Of a DNA stretch of 64,000 bases, positions 15,407 through 24,501 are shown piece after piece. Position numbers and translations under genes: made by a program. Every line of letters starts with the position of its first letter. The stretch's first letter is position 1. The notes beneath the pieces were generated by a model. The model searched no databases. It was given only the letters and a program-made list of their open reading frames with translations, and was not told where the DNA came from. Source of the stretch: Candidatus Gemmiger stercorigallinarum (GTDB lineage Bacteria; Bacillota; Clostridia; Oscillospirales; Ruminococcaceae); the NCBI GenBank assembly GCA_019119495.1, contig DWWX01000003.1, forward strand, positions 1 to 64,000. The letters run 5' to 3'.

Positions 15407-18322
15407 TTACTCCGCCTTCTTCCGCCCGCGCTTTGCGGGGGCGGGGGCTTCGGCGGCTTCCGCGGCCTGGCGGGCTTTGCCGCGCTCCAGCACCGGTTTC
15501 AGGTACTGGCCGGTGAAGGACGCCGGGTTTTCGGCCACCTGCTCCGGCGTGCCGGTGGCGACCACGCGGCCGCCGCCGCTGCCGCCCTCCGGGCCCAGGT
15601 CGATCAGGTAGTCCGCCCGCTTGATGACGTCCAGATTATGCTCGATGACAATGACGGTGTTGCCGGCGTCCACCAGCTTGTCCAGCACCTTGACCAGCCG
15701 GTGCACGTCGGCCACATGCAGGCCGGTGGTAGGCTCGTCCAGGATATAGACCGTCTGCCCGGTGTCCCGGCGGGCCAGCTCGTTGGCCAGCTTGACCCGC
15801 TGGGCCTCGCCGCCGGACAGGGTGGTGGCCGCCTGGCCCAGCTGGATATAGCCCAAACCCACCTCCTGCAGGGTCTGCAGCTTGCGGGCGATCTTGGGCA
15901 GGTTGGCAAAAAAGACGCAGGCTTCCTCCACTGTCATGTCCAGCACGTCGGCGATGGTCTTGTCCTTGTAGTGCACCTCCAGCGTTTCGCGGTTGTAGCG
16001 TTTGCCCTTGCAGACGTCGCAGGGCACAAAGATGTCGGGCAGAAAGTGCATCTCGATCTGCAAAATGCCGCCGCCCTCGCAGGCTTCGCAGCGGCCGCCC
16101 TTGACGTTGAAGCTGAACCGCCCCGGCCCGTAGCCGCGCATTTTGGCGTCCTGGGTCTCGGCAAACAGGGTGCGGATGTCGGTGAACACGCCGGTATAGG
16201 TGGCGGGGTTGGAGCGGGGCGTCCGCCCGATGGGGGACTGGTCGATGCCGATGACCTTGTCCACCCATTCCATGCCCTCCACCTCGTCGCACTGGCCGGG
16301 GCGGCTGCGGGCGCCGTTCATGGCGGCGGCCAGCGTCTTGTACAAGATTTCGTTGACCAGCGTGGACTTGCCGGACCCGGACACGCCGGTGACGCAGATG
16401 AATTTGCCCAGCGGGAAATCCACCGTGATGTTGGCAAGGTTATTCTCCCTTGCGCCCACCACCCGCAAAAACTTGCCGTTGCCTTCCCGCCGGTGGCCGG
16501 GCACCTCCACCGCCTTGCGGCCGGAAAGATACGCGCCGGTGATGCTGCGCTTTGCCTTGCAGATATCCTCCACGCTGCCGGCGGCCACGATCTCGCCGCC
16601 GTGCACGCCGGCGCCGGGGCCAACGTCCACCAGGTAGTCGGCCTGGCGCATGGTGTCCTCGTCATGTTCCACCACGATCAGCGTGTTGCCCAGATCACGC
16701 AGCCGCTTCATGGTGGCGATCAGCTTGTCGTTGTCCCGCTGGTGCAGGCCGATGCTGGGCTCGTCCAGCACGTACAGCACGCCGGTCAGCGCGCTGCCGA
16801 TCTGGGTGGCCAGCCGGATGCGCTGGCTCTCGCCGCCGGAAAGCGAAGCCGCCCCGCGGGACAGCGTCAAATAGCCCAGCCCCACGCTCTGCAAAAAGCC
16901 CAGCCGCTCCCGCACTTCCTTGAAGATGGACGCGCCGATCATCTGGGCGCGCTCCGGCACGTGGGTGGTGCGGATATACTCCAGCTCCTCGTTGACGCTC
17001 ATGTCGCAGAAATCGGCGATGTTCAAATCGCCCACCGTCACCGCCAGGCTGGTGGGTTTCAGCCGGCGGCCATGGCAGGTGGGGCACTCCTCGCTGGACA
17101 TGACCTGGGCGATCTCCTCCTTGACCCACTCGCTGCTGGTCTCGCGGAAGCGGCGCTCCAGGTTGGTGACGATGCCCTCGAACTCGTTCATATAGCTGCC
17201 GGAACCGAACATGTTCTCGCGCTGCATCTCGATCTTTTCGCCCTTGGTGCCGTGCAGCAGGGCGTCCACCGCCTCCTTGCTCATCTCGCGGATGGGGGTA
17301 TCCAGCGTAAAGCCGTAGCGTTTGCCCAGCGCCAGATAGTACATCTCTGAGATGGAACCCTCGGCGTAGTACCAGCCGCTGGCCTTGATGGCGCCCTGCC
17401 GGATGGACTTGCGCCGGTCCGGGATGATGCGGGCCGGGTCCACCTTCATAAAGGTGCCCAGGCCGGTGCAGGTCTCGCAGGCGCCGAAGGGGTTATTGAA
17501 GCTGAACATCCGGGGCGTCAGCTCGTCGATGGAGATGCCATGCTCCGGGCAGGCGTAATGCTGGCTGAACTGCATCGGCTCGCCGCCGATGACGTCGATG
17601 GTGACCAGGCCGCCGGTCAGGTTCAGCGCCGTTTCGATGGAGTCGGCCAGGCGGCTGCGCACGCTGTCGTTGATGGTCAGGCGGTCCACCACCACCTCGA
17701 CGGTGTGCTTGATGTTTTTCTCCAGCTTGATCTCCTCGTCCAGGTCGTACAGGTTGCCGTCGATGCGCACCCGCACATAGCCGGCGCGCCGGGCGGCGTC
17801 CAGCTCCTTGGCCTGGGTGCCCTTGCGGGCGCGCACCACCGGGGCCAGCACCTGGAACCGGGTGCGTTCGGGCAGTTTCAGCACCTCGTCCACCATCTCG
17901 TCCACGCTCTGCTGGCTGATGACCCGCCCGCACACCGGGCAGTGGGGCACGCCGATGCGGGCGTACATCAGGCGCAGATAGTCGTAAATTTCGGTCACGG
18001 TGCCCACGGTGGAGCGGGGGTTGTGGCTGGTGGTTTTCTGGTCGATGGAGATGGCCGGCGACAGGCCGGTGATCTCGTCCACATCGGGCTTTTCCATCTG
18101 GCCCAAAAACTGCCGGGCGTAGCTGGACAGGCTTTCCATATACCGGCGCTGGCCATCGGCGTAGATGGTGTCAAACGCCAGGCTGGACTTGCCGGAGCCG
18201 GAAAGCCCCGTCATCACGATCAGCTTGTTGCGGGGCAGCACCAGGTCGACGTTTTTCAGGTTGTGCTCTCTGGCGCCCTTGATGGTGATGCGCTGGTTGG
18301 CGTCAATTTTGATCTTGCTCAA
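15407..18322 (-). CDS. uvrA: Excinuclease ABC subunit A (UvrA)
   Basis: UvrA is the DNA damage sensor of nucleotide excision repair and loads UvrB. The 971-residue protein has two ABC ATPase halves: [15 protein letters not shown] near residue 39, then [15 protein letters not shown], with signature loops [12 protein letters not shown] and [12 protein letters not shown]. The zinc-binding Cys modules CETC and CEAC/CDVC are intact. A Lys/Arg/Ala-rich tail of about 30 residues ends the protein. The start is a TTG that overlaps the uvrB stop (ATTGA), so the two are coupled in translation. Confidence 0.97.
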   Translation of the reverse strand: MSKIKIDANQRITIKGAREHNLKNVDLVLPRNKLIVMTGLSGSGKSSLAFDTIYADGQRRYMESLSSYARQFLGQMEKPDVDEITGLSPAISIDQKTTSHNPRSTVGTVTEIYDYLRLMYARIGVPHCPVCGRVISQQSVDEMVDEVLKLPERTRFQVLAPVVRARKGTQAKELDAARRAGYVRVRIDGNLYDLDEEIKLEKNIKHTVEVVVDRLTINDSVRSRLADSIETALNLTGGLVTIDVIGGEPMQFSQHYACPEHGISIDELTPRMFSFNNPFGACETCTGLGTFMKVDPARIIPDRRKSIRQGAIKASGWYYAEGSISEMYYLALGKRYGFTLDTPIREMSKEAVDALLHGTKGEKIEMQRENMFGSGSYMNEFEGIVTNLERRFRETSSEWVKEEIAQVMSSEECPTCHGRRLKPTSLAVTVGDLNIADFCDMSVNEELEYIRTTHVPERAQMIGASIFKEVRERLGFLQSVGLGYLTLSRGAASLSGGESQRIRLATQIGSALTGVLYVLDEPSIGLHQRDNDKLIATMKRLRDLGNTLIVVEHDEDTMRQADYLVDVGPGAGVHGGEIVAAGSVEDICKAKRSITGAYLSGRKAVEVPGHRREGNGKFLRVVGARENNLANITVDFPLGKFICVTGVSGSGKSTLVNEILYKTLAAAMNGARSRPGQCDEVEGMEWVDKVIGIDQSPIGRTPRSNPATYTGVFTDIRTLFAETQDAKMRGYGPGRFSFNVKGGRCEACEGGGILQIEMHFLPDIFVPCDVCKGKRYNRETLEVHYKDKTIADVLDMTVEEACVFFANLPKIARKLQTLQEVGLGYIQLGQAATTLSGGEAQRVKLANELARRDTGQTVYILDEPTTGLHVADVHRLVKVLDKLVDAGNTVIVIEHNLDVIKRADYLIDLGPEGGSGGGRVVATGTPEQVAENPASFTGQYLKPVLERGKARQAAEAAEAPAPAKRGRKKAE

Positions 18323-20385
18323 TGCTTTCCCTTCCCTCTGCTTGTTTTGCGGCCGGCCTTTGCGCCGCGGCGCTTTGCGTCGGCGGCCTTGCGTTCCTCG
18401 GCGTCCATGGTGGGGTCCTCGCCCCGTTCCAGCCGCTGGATCTGATCCCGCAGGAAAGCCGCGTGCTCAAACTCCAGCAGGCGGGCGGCCTCCTTCATCT
18501 CGCGGGTCAGGCGGGCGATGGTCTGCTCCCGCTCGGCCTTGCTCATGCGGCGCTGGCGCAGTTTTTTGTTTTCTTCCGACATGCTGATCTCCAGCCCGTC
18601 GGAGATGGCCTTGACGATGGTCTTTGGCGTGATGCCGTGCTCTTTATTATAGGCGTCCTGGATGGCGCGGCGGCGCTCGGTCTCCAGGATGGCCCGCTCC
18701 ATGCTGGGGGTCACCTCGTCGGCGTACATCAATACCACGCCGTTTGCGTTGCGGGCGGCGCGGCCGATGGTCTGGATCAGGCTGGTCTCGCTGCGCAGGA
18801 AACCCTCCTTGTCGGCGTCCAAAATGGCGATCAGCGATACTTCCGGCAGATCCAGGCCCTCGCGCAGCAGGTTGATGCCCACGATCACGTCGATGGCGCC
18901 CACCCGCAGGTCCTTGATCAGCTCCATCCGCTCAAAGGTATCCACCTCGTGGTGCATATACCGGGCCTTGACGCCGTGCTCTTCCAGGTAGTCGGTCAGA
19001 TCCTCGGCCATCTTGACGGTCAGGGTGGTCACCAGCGCGCGCTCGCCCTTGTCGATGCGGGTCTGGATCTCGCCCAGCAGGTCCTCGATCTGGCCTTCCA
19101 CCGGCCGCACCATGATAACGGGGTCCAGCAGGCCGGTGGGGCGGATGACCTGCTCGGCCACCTGGGTGGAGTGCTCCCGTTCGTAGGGGCCGGGGGTGGC
19201 GCTGACGTAGATGGTCTGGCCGACCTTTGCCTCAAACTCCTCAAACCGCAGCGGGCGGTTGTCGAAAGCCGAGGGCAGGCGGAAGCCGTAATCCACCAGC
19301 GTCTGCTTGCGGCTGTGGTCGCCGGCGTACATGCCCCGCACCTGGGGCAGCATGACGTGGCTCTCGTCCACCATCAGCAGGAAATCTTCGGGGAAATAAT
19401 CCAGCAGCGTGGTGGGGGTGGACCCGGGCGCGCGGCCGGACAGCACCGCCGAGTAGTTCTCGATGCCCTTGCACATGCCCACCTCCTGCAGCATTTCCAT
19501 GTCGTAGTTGGTGCGCTGGGCAATGCGCTGCGCCTCCAGCAGCTTGCCTTCCTGGGTGAAAAACTTCACCCGCTCGTCCAGCTCGGCGGCGATCTTGGCA
19601 AGGCCGGCCTTCATCTTTTCGGGGCCGACGATGTAGTGGCTGGCGGGGAAGATGGCCGCATGGCGCACCACGTTCTGCCGCTCGCCGGTCAGGGGGCGCA
19701 TCTCGCTGATGCGGTCGATCTCGTCGCCGAAAAACTCCACCCGGATGGCCAGGTCGTCCATGTAGGCCAGGTAGATGTCCACAATATCGCCGTGGACGCG
19801 GAACTTGTTGCGGGTAAAGTTGATGTCGTTGCGCTCGTACTGCAGCCGCACCAGCCGGCGGCAAAGCTCGTCCCGGCTCAGCTCCATGCCGGGGCGCAGG
19901 CTGATGACCATGCTGCGGTAGTCGATGGGGTCGCCCAGAGAGTAGATGCAGGAAACGCTGGCCACGATGATGACGTTGCGCCGCTCGCTGAGCGCCGCGG
20001 TGGCCGAGTGCCGCAGCCGGTCGATCTCGTCGTTGATGGCGCTGTCCTTCTCGATGTAGGTGTCGGTGGAGGGGATGTAGGCCTCCGGCTGGTAGTAGTC
20101 GTAGTAGCTGACAAAATATTCCACCGCGTCGTCGGGGAAAAAGCCGCGCATCTCGGTGCAGATCTGGCTGGCCAGCGTCTTGTTTGGCTCCAGGATCAGG
20201 GTGGGGCGGTTGCACCGGGCAATGATGTTTGCCATGGTAAAGGTCTTGCCCGAGCCCGTCACGCCCAAAAGCGTCTGGCCCTTGTCTCCGCGTTGGATGC
20301 CCTCCACCAGCTTGTCGATGGCCTGGGGCTGGTCGCCGGTGGGGGAGAAGGGGGCTTTTAAGTGAAAAATAGACTCCTCTTGCAT
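18319..20385 (-). CDS. uvrB: Excinuclease ABC subunit B (UvrB)
   Basis: UvrB is the damage-verifying helicase-like subunit. Of the ORF, only the part from the ATG at 20385 is credible, with AAAGGAG upstream, giving 688 residues, as expected. Walker A is [10 protein letters not shown] near residue 40. The beta-hairpin region [15 protein letters not shown], the DEAD-like box VDESHV, and motif VI (QTIGRAARN) are all present. The C-terminal UVR motif (coiled coil binding UvrC) is followed by a short basic tail. It is first in an uvrB-uvrA operon; uvrC is not in the window. Confidence 0.97.
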   Translation of the reverse strand: MQEESIFHLKAPFSPTGDQPQAIDKLVEGIQRGDKGQTLLGVTGSGKTFTMANIIARCNRPTLILEPNKTLASQICTEMRGFFPDDAVEYFVSYYDYYQPEAYIPSTDTYIEKDSAINDEIDRLRHSATAALSERRNVIIVASVSCIYSLGDPIDYRSMVISLRPGMELSRDELCRRLVRLQYERNDINFTRNKFRVHGDIVDIYLAYMDDLAIRVEFFGDEIDRISEMRPLTGERQNVVRHAAIFPASHYIVGPEKMKAGLAKIAAELDERVKFFTQEGKLLEAQRIAQRTNYDMEMLQEVGMCKGIENYSAVLSGRAPGSTPTTLLDYFPEDFLLMVDESHVMLPQVRGMYAGDHSRKQTLVDYGFRLPSAFDNRPLRFEEFEAKVGQTIYVSATPGPYEREHSTQVAEQVIRPTGLLDPVIMVRPVEGQIEDLLGEIQTRIDKGERALVTTLTVKMAEDLTDYLEEHGVKARYMHHEVDTFERMELIKDLRVGAIDVIVGINLLREGLDLPEVSLIAILDADKEGFLRSETSLIQTIGRAARNANGVVLMYADEVTPSMERAILETERRRAIQDAYNKEHGITPKTIVKAISDGLEISMSEENKKLRQRRMSKAEREQTIARLTREMKEAARLLEFEHAAFLRDQIQRLERGEDPTMDAEERKAADAKRRGAKAGRKTSRGKGKH

Positions 20386-20525
20386 GGGTGCTCCTTTGTG
20401 CGTTGCGGGGGCGGCAGGCCGCCCCTGTTCAGGTGTCCGATTTTCTGTGCCGGCAGGCGCACGGCAGCGCCCCGCACGCGGGCCCGGACCGGGCGGAAAG
20501 CAGACGGGACGCTGTCCTACATTTA

Positions 20526-20540
20526 ACAACAATAGGTTGT
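20526..20540. promoter_or_regulatory. Inverted repeat just downstream of the uvrB promoter, candidate operator
   Basis: ACAAC-N5-GTTGT is a perfect 5-base inverted repeat seven bases beyond the uvrB -10 on the minus strand, the usual place for an SOS operator. It does not match the Gram-positive LexA box (GAAC-N4-GTTC), so its regulator is unknown. Confidence 0.4.
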
Positions 20541-20546
20541 AACTGG

Positions 20547-20575
20547 ATTATACCACGTTTTGTGTGCCGAGTAAA
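20547..20575 (-). promoter_or_regulatory. Sigma-A promoter of uvrBA
   Basis: On the minus strand TTTACT and TATAAT are separated by 17 bases, with TGG before the -10. The leader is about 155 bases. It shares the 410-base gap 20386-20795 with a divergent promoter; the remainder of that gap holds no ORF or RNA gene that I can support. Confidence 0.82.
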
Positions 20576-20704
20576 CACCTGCGCAAGAAAAATGTCGCAT
20601 CGTCGGCAGCAGGCGGCAGAGGGGGGCGGTGACGGCGGCTTTGCCTGACGCGGTAAATTTGCGCATCTCGCCCCCCTGGCATCGCTGTGCGGATGGCCTC
20701 CGCC

Positions 20705-20733
20705 TTGACGGCCGCCCGCGCGAAAACTATACT
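20705..20733 (+). promoter_or_regulatory. Sigma-A promoter of the MmcQ/YjbR-EVE gene
   Basis: TTGACG and TATACT are separated by exactly 17 bases, 63 bases before the start codon. Confidence 0.82.
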
Positions 20734-20795
20734 TTGGGTATACGGCATACTGCGGCCCTTTGGGAAAGATCCGGGGCAGAGAGGGGCGGACCATC

Positions 20796-21587
20796 ATGGA
20801 AAACGCATTTCCCGCCACGCGGCAGGGACTGTTGGATCGCGCCGCCGCCTGTTACGGCGGCCGGCCGGAATACCCCTGGCGGGATTCGCCGGGGCATGCG
20901 GTGCTGCGCCACCCGGAAAACCGCAAATGGTACGCCGTGGTCATGGACGTGCCCCGGCAGAAACTGGGCCTGCCCGGCGGCGGATGCGTGGACATCGTCA
21001 ACCTGAAATGCGACCCTATCCTGTCCGGGTCGCTGCGCAGCCAGCCGGGCATCCTGCCGGCCTGGCACATGAACAAGGAGCAGTGGATCAGCGTGCTTTT
21101 GGATGGCACCGTCGACCCGGAGCAGCTGGGCTTTTTGCTGGAACTCAGCCATTCGCTGACCGGGCCGCGGCAGACTGGGGCGCGGGCGGCGCGGCGGCGG
21201 GAACGGGACTGGCTGGTCCCCGCCAACCCCGCCGTCTACGATGTGGAGCAGGATCTCGGCCGGGACGGGCATATTTTGTGGAAGCAGACCGCCCGCGTGC
21301 AGGCGGGGGATACCGTTTATATCTATATGGCGGCCCCGGTGTCGGCGGTGCTGTACCAGTGCACCGCTGTGGAGGTGGACCTGCCCGTGCCGGACGCCGC
21401 CCCCGGCAGCCGCGCCCGGTATCAGATGCGCCTGCGGCTGGACCGCCGCTTTGCCCCCGGCCAGATCAGCCGGGCGGTGCTGCAGGCACACGGCGTCCGC
21501 GGCGTGCGCAGCGCCCGCAGCCTAACGGCCGCCCTGCGGCAGTACATCCGCGCGCTGCTGCAGGAACCGCCGGCGGAAAAGCAGTGA
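20796..21587 (+). CDS. MmcQ/YjbR-family protein with C-terminal EVE/PUA-like domain
   Basis: The 263-residue protein has two parts. Residues 1-125 are a YjbR/MmcQ domain (double-wing fold): RKWYAVVMDVP, VDIVNLKCDP, LPAWHMNKEQWISVLLDG. Residues 140-250 (WLVPANPAVYDVEQ, ILWKQTARVQAGDTVYIYM) look like an EVE domain of the PUA/YTH superfamily, which in other proteins reads modified bases. ATG at 20796 follows GAGGGGCGG, so I prefer it to the earlier in-frame start. The gene has its own promoter and is convergent with the flavin reductase-like gene. Substrate and function are unknown; nucleic acid binding is an inference from both folds. Confidence 0.8.
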   Translation: MENAFPATRQGLLDRAAACYGGRPEYPWRDSPGHAVLRHPENRKWYAVVMDVPRQKLGLPGGGCVDIVNLKCDPILSGSLRSQPGILPAWHMNKEQWISVLLDGTVDPEQLGFLLELSHSLTGPRQTGARAARRRERDWLVPANPAVYDVEQDLGRDGHILWKQTARVQAGDTVYIYMAAPVSAVLYQCTAVEVDLPVPDAAPGSRARYQMRLRLDRRFAPGQISRAVLQAHGVRGVRSARSLTAALRQYIRALLQEPPAEKQ

Positions 21588-21648
21588 CGGCGGCAGCGGC
21601 ATTTTGCCGCGGCACGGCCGGGACGGGACATGACCGGGAAAAGCCTTC

Positions 21649-22299
21649 TCAATATTCGCTGTAATCCCGTATCTTTTTGACCACGCCGATGGAATCGCGG
21701 GCCGTCCCCCGGAAGCGTTCCGGGTCGATGGGGTGGTGGATGTTGTACAGGATGCCGGTCTCGCCGGTCCGGCCCAGGTCGGACTCGTTCAGGTGCCGCT
21801 CGTCAATGTGGGCGCAGACGATCTCCAGGCAGGCCAGAACATAGTCGTCCCCCTCGGCGATCTCCTTCTCCCAGCGGAAGCGGCATTCCAAATTCATAAA
21901 GCACTCGTCGACCATCGGGGCGTTCACCAGGTCGGCCGGGACCGGGGTCAGGCCGGCGGCTTTGATCTCGTCCGTATCAAAACCGTTGTTCCGGCAGGTC
22001 GACATACAGGCGTCGTACCGGTCGGCGGACATGAAATTGATGACAGCCTCCCCGGTCTCGTGCAGCGTCCGGTACAGATGCCCGTATTTGCTGACGGCGG
22101 AAACGATGGCAAAGTAGCCGTTCTTCCCGCCGGTGAAGGTGGTCCAGGACTGCATGCAGGCGTTGGACAGCCCGTTGCTTTTGCGGGAAGTCAGGAGATA
22201 CAGGGGCGATGGGATCGAGAGGACGAACTCCATCCAGTGGAAGCCGTACATCTCCATGTCCTTCATGGAGTCCGGCAGGGCGCTGTACTTCTTTTTCAT
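21649..22299 (-). CDS. Flavin reductase-like (FMN-binding split-barrel) protein
   Basis: This 216-residue protein resembles the flavin reductase/DIM6-NTAB family: PSPLYLLTSRKSNGLSNACMQSWTTF near residue 30 and GEAVINFMSA near residue 85 contribute to FMN binding, and the C-terminal half contains YVLACLEIVCAHID. Members bind FMN and act as flavin-dependent oxidoreductases or store flavin; the substrate is unknown. The true start is ATG at 22299 with GGAGGG upstream; the longer ORF version crosses the promoter region. It is monocistronic. Confidence 0.82.
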   Translation of the reverse strand: MKKKYSALPDSMKDMEMYGFHWMEFVLSIPSPLYLLTSRKSNGLSNACMQSWTTFTGGKNGYFAIVSAVSKYGHLYRTLHETGEAVINFMSADRYDACMSTCRNNGFDTDEIKAAGLTPVPADLVNAPMVDECFMNLECRFRWEKEIAEGDDYVLACLEIVCAHIDERHLNESDLGRTGETGILYNIHHPIDPERFRGTARDSIGVVKKIRDYSEY

Positions 22300-22340
22300 G
22301 GTATTCCCTCCGCAGATCGGGCTTTTTTGCCCTTTTTCCC

Positions 22341-22369
22341 ATTCTACCATACTTTCAGGGGCAAAAACA
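22341..22369 (-). promoter_or_regulatory. Possible promoter of the flavin reductase-like gene
   Basis: On the minus strand TAGAAT is preceded by TGG (extended -10), and TGTTTT is 17 bases further upstream. The -35 is weak. Confidence 0.4.
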
Positions 22370-22479
22370 GCTTTTTCCGGAGGGGAGAAAAACAGACCGG
22401 AAGCCGGGCCCGGAGGAGCGTCCGCCGGCCGTCCCGGCCGGGGAAACCGGGACTCTACCGCAGGTAAACTGCAAATCGG

Positions 22480-22508
22480 TTGCCCGCGCAGGCCGGCTGT
22501 GGTAGGGT
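22480..22508 (+). promoter_or_regulatory. Possible promoter of the small XRE gene
   Basis: TTGCCC and TAGGGT are 17 bases apart with TGG before the -10, about 85 bases before the start. Confidence 0.45.
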
Positions 22509-22592
22509 AAAGCCGGCAGGCCGAACCGCCCCGCACCCGGCGGGGCCGGATACAGCCACGGCGCAAATACAACGCAAATAAGGAGGACCCTT

Positions 22593-23012
22593 ATGGAAGC
22601 AAATACCCCGGATACCCTGGGCGGGCGCATTGCCCGGCTGCGCAAAGAAAAAGGCATGACCCAGCTGGAGCTGGCCGACCGCATGGGCGTCACCGACAAG
22701 GCGGTGAGCAAGTGGGAGCGGGACGTTTCCTGCCCGGACATCGCCTCCATGCCCCGCCTGGCCGAGGTGCTGGGCGCCACGGTGGATGAGCTGATGCAGG
22801 CCCGGCCCGGCGCGGCCGCCCCGCGGCCGAAACCGGCCGGGAAGCAGGCGGGCAGGCTGGTGGAGCTGGCCCTCAAGGGCGTGGCGGCGGCCATGGGCAT
22901 CGCGGTGGCGGTGCTGACCATGCTGGACGCGCTGGACAGCCAGGCCGCCTTTTTGATGCTGGGGCTGGGCCTTGCCTGCCTGGCTATCGCTCAGCTGCCG
23001 GAAGGGGAGTGA
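22593..23012 (+). CDS. Small XRE-family regulator with C-terminal membrane segments
   Basis: Residues 10-68 are a Cro/C1 helix-turn-helix (MTQLELADRMGVTDKAVSKWERDVSCPDIASMPRLAEVLG). A Pro/Ala/Lys linker follows, then two closely spaced hydrophobic stretches (LALKGVAAAMGIAVAVLTML and AAFLMLGLGLACLAIAQL) that can span the membrane. The total is 139 residues. This pattern of DNA-binding head and membrane tail occurs widely in clostridia. AAGGAGG lies seven bases before the ATG. Nothing nearby indicates its target. Confidence 0.83.
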   Translation: MEANTPDTLGGRIARLRKEKGMTQLELADRMGVTDKAVSKWERDVSCPDIASMPRLAEVLGATVDELMQARPGAAAPRPKPAGKQAGRLVELALKGVAAAMGIAVAVLTMLDALDSQAAFLMLGLGLACLAIAQLPEGE

Positions 23013-23078
23013 CCCCGCCCCCGACCGCCGCGCCAAATACCCCGGCAAAAACGGCGCAAAGCCCCAAGAACCATAACA

Positions 23079-23131
23079 GCAAAGTCCGCCCGCGGGCCCC
23101 TGCCGGATGGCAGCCCGCGGGCGGACTTTGC
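23079..23131. terminator. Large hairpin between convergent genes
   Basis: A 19-base-pair perfect stem (GCAAAGTCCGCCCGCGGGC and complement) with a 15-base loop lies between the small XRE gene (+) and the broken secreted-protein gene (-). T tracts are poor on both strands, so termination is likely but not certain. Confidence 0.6.
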
Positions 23132-23163
23132 GCGGTTTCGGGCAGAAAAAGCGCAAGGCGTTT

Positions 23164-23779
23164 TCAGCCGCCGGCCCGGCTTTCCGCCTCCTCCCACTTC
23201 TCAAAAACGATCCAGTTCCCATCGAAATTTACATACAGTTTGCCCGGCTCCCCGAGCAGGTAGTCATATCCCGCGCCAAAGTTGGATTCGCCGTCCTTTG
23301 CGGGCCATTCCCAGCTTTCCACAGACGCTGCGACGGCGCCGTCGGGGACGGCGTCCCAGCGTGTCGAGTCCCTCGACACGCTGCAAAGAGGGCAACGCTT
23401 CGACTGGCTGACGCCAGCTCGGCGCGTTTCCCCCTTTGGAATCCCCTTCGACAAAATTTTACGGCAAATCGCGCACTCGGAGCACAGCTCCTCGCACACA
23501 ATTTGCCGCAAAATTTCCCTGTAGGTGTCGCCGTCGTCGGCGCATGTCCGCCGACGGCGACGGAGTTTAACTTTTTCGACAATCTGTGGCGCCGTCGGGG
23601 ACAGCGTCCGCTTGGATGCCGCCGTGCCGCTGCCCGGTGCTGGCGTAGGTCACCCCGTCCACGACCACAGCCGGCCGCATCGCCCAGCGGGCAGCATCGG
23701 GGGCGGGTGCGGGAGCAAGCCGGCCTGCCAGCAGAAGCAGCGCCAGGGCAAGCCCGGTCAGCAGCAACGCGCCTTTCAT
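23164..23779 (-). pseudogene. Secreted small protein gene disrupted by a structured insertion
   Basis: The 5' part (from ATG at 23779, with AAAGGCGG upstream) encodes a signal peptide (MKGALLLTGLALALLLLAG) and then PAVVVDGVTYASTGQ, typical of small exported proteins of gut clostridia. The 3' part, in another frame, encodes the matching end (VESWEWPAKDGESNFGAG, GKLYVNFDGNWIVFEKW). Between them is about 231 bases of hairpin-rich sequence flanked by a 22-base duplication that includes codons for DAVPDGA. Shifting by 253 bases breaks the frame. Without the insert the two halves join sensibly, so this was one gene of about 120 residues. Function unknown. Confidence 0.8.
23335..23609. repeat. Structured MITE-like element with flanking 22-base direct repeats
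   Basis: Two copies of GGCGCCGTCGGGGAC(G/A)GCGTCC (23335-23356 and 23588-23609, one mismatch) flank 231 bases. Inside are AGCGTGTCGAG-TCC-CTCGACACGCT (23358-23382); CTGGC-TGAC-GCCAG; a long imperfect inverted repeat AAATTTTACGGCAAAT...AATTTGCCGCAAAATTT (to 23516) with a nested GGAGC-ACA-GCTCC; and GTCGCCGTCGTCGGCG...CGCCGACGGCGAC (23527-23561). No transposase fits. Its translated frames resemble spurious proteins I associate with the Faecalibacterium group, but that is recollection only. I interpret it as a non-autonomous mobile repeat. Confidence 0.75.
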
Positions 23780-23912
23780 GTTGATCCGCCGCCTTTCTTT
23801 GCCGTCTTTGCAAATAAAGAAGGAAAAATATGCAAAAGGTTACGGCGCCGCGGCACCTGGCAAAATTCCGCCCCGTCCGCAAGGAAATAGCAGCCAACCC
23901 CCGCCGCTGCTA

Positions 23913-23941
23913 TTGACTTTTGCACCAAAAAAAGAGATAAT
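23913..23941 (+). promoter_or_regulatory. Sigma-A promoter of the sepF operon
   Basis: TTGACT and GATAAT are separated by 17 bases in an A-rich stretch about 100 bases before sepF. Confidence 0.8.
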
Positions 23942-24039
23942 ACTTAATGTATATCGCTGTATGGGAGGAATTTGCCCTCCCGGCGGCGAGGCCGGCCCCC
24001 ACCGGGCCGCAGATGCAATAGCTTTAAGGAGAATCCACT

Positions 24040-24501
24040 ATGTCCATGTTTGAAGGCTTCAAGAATATGCTGGGCATCAACCAGGACCCGGAAGACGACG
24101 AGTACCTGGACGGCGGCGAGGACGAAGTCTTTGCCGGCGGCAATCAGGGCCAGACCGCGCCGGATGCCTATGCCCAGACCGAGGAGACCCGCCAGCGCAA
24201 CAAGGTGGTCAACATCAACGCCACCACCCAGCTGCAGGTGGTCCTGGTCAAGCCGGAACGCTTTGAGGACGCCTCGGCCATTGCCGACCAGCTCAACGCC
24301 AAGCGCACCGTCGTTTTGAACCTGGAGTCCACCAACAAGCAGGTGTCCCGCCGGCTGATCGACTTTTTGTCCGGCGTGGCTTACGCCAACAACGGCCAGA
24401 TCAAGCGGGTGGCCACCAGCACCTTTATCATCACGCCCTACAATGTGGATATCATGGGCGACCTGATCGACGAGCTGGAGAACAATGGCGTCTTCTTCTG
24501 A
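24040..24501 (+). CDS. sepF: Cell division protein SepF
   Basis: SepF polymerises on the membrane and links FtsZ to it during septation. The 153-residue protein has the short N-terminal amphipathic segment (MSMFEGFKNMLGI) that binds membrane, an acidic Gly/Gln linker of about 50 residues, and the C-terminal core (VVLVKPERFEDASAIADQL, VVLNLESTNKQVSRRLIDFLSGVAYAN, TFIITPYNVDI). AAGGAG lies upstream. The last 17 bases overlap ylmH. The order sepF-ylmH-divIVA-ileS is the same as in the division cluster of many Firmicutes, though ftsZ and yggT are not here. Confidence 0.95.
   Translation: MSMFEGFKNMLGINQDPEDDEYLDGGEDEVFAGGNQGQTAPDAYAQTEETRQRNKVVNINATTQLQVVLVKPERFEDASAIADQLNAKRTVVLNLESTNKQVSRRLIDFLSGVAYANNGQIKRVATSTFIITPYNVDIMGDLIDELENNGVFF

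Noticed and set aside
15377-20361. Long plus-strand frames (657 and 679 codons) opposite uvrA and uvrB
   Set aside because: Antisense shadows of well-identified genes.
20386-20795. LexA box or RNA gene in the uvrB-mmcQ gap
   Set aside because: No GAAC-N4-GTTC and no tRNA-like or other recognisable RNA fold was seen.
23107-23784. 225-codon plus-strand ORF across the structured element
   Set aside because: It crosses the hairpins and the antisense of a recognisable secreted-protein gene; no ribosome binding site.
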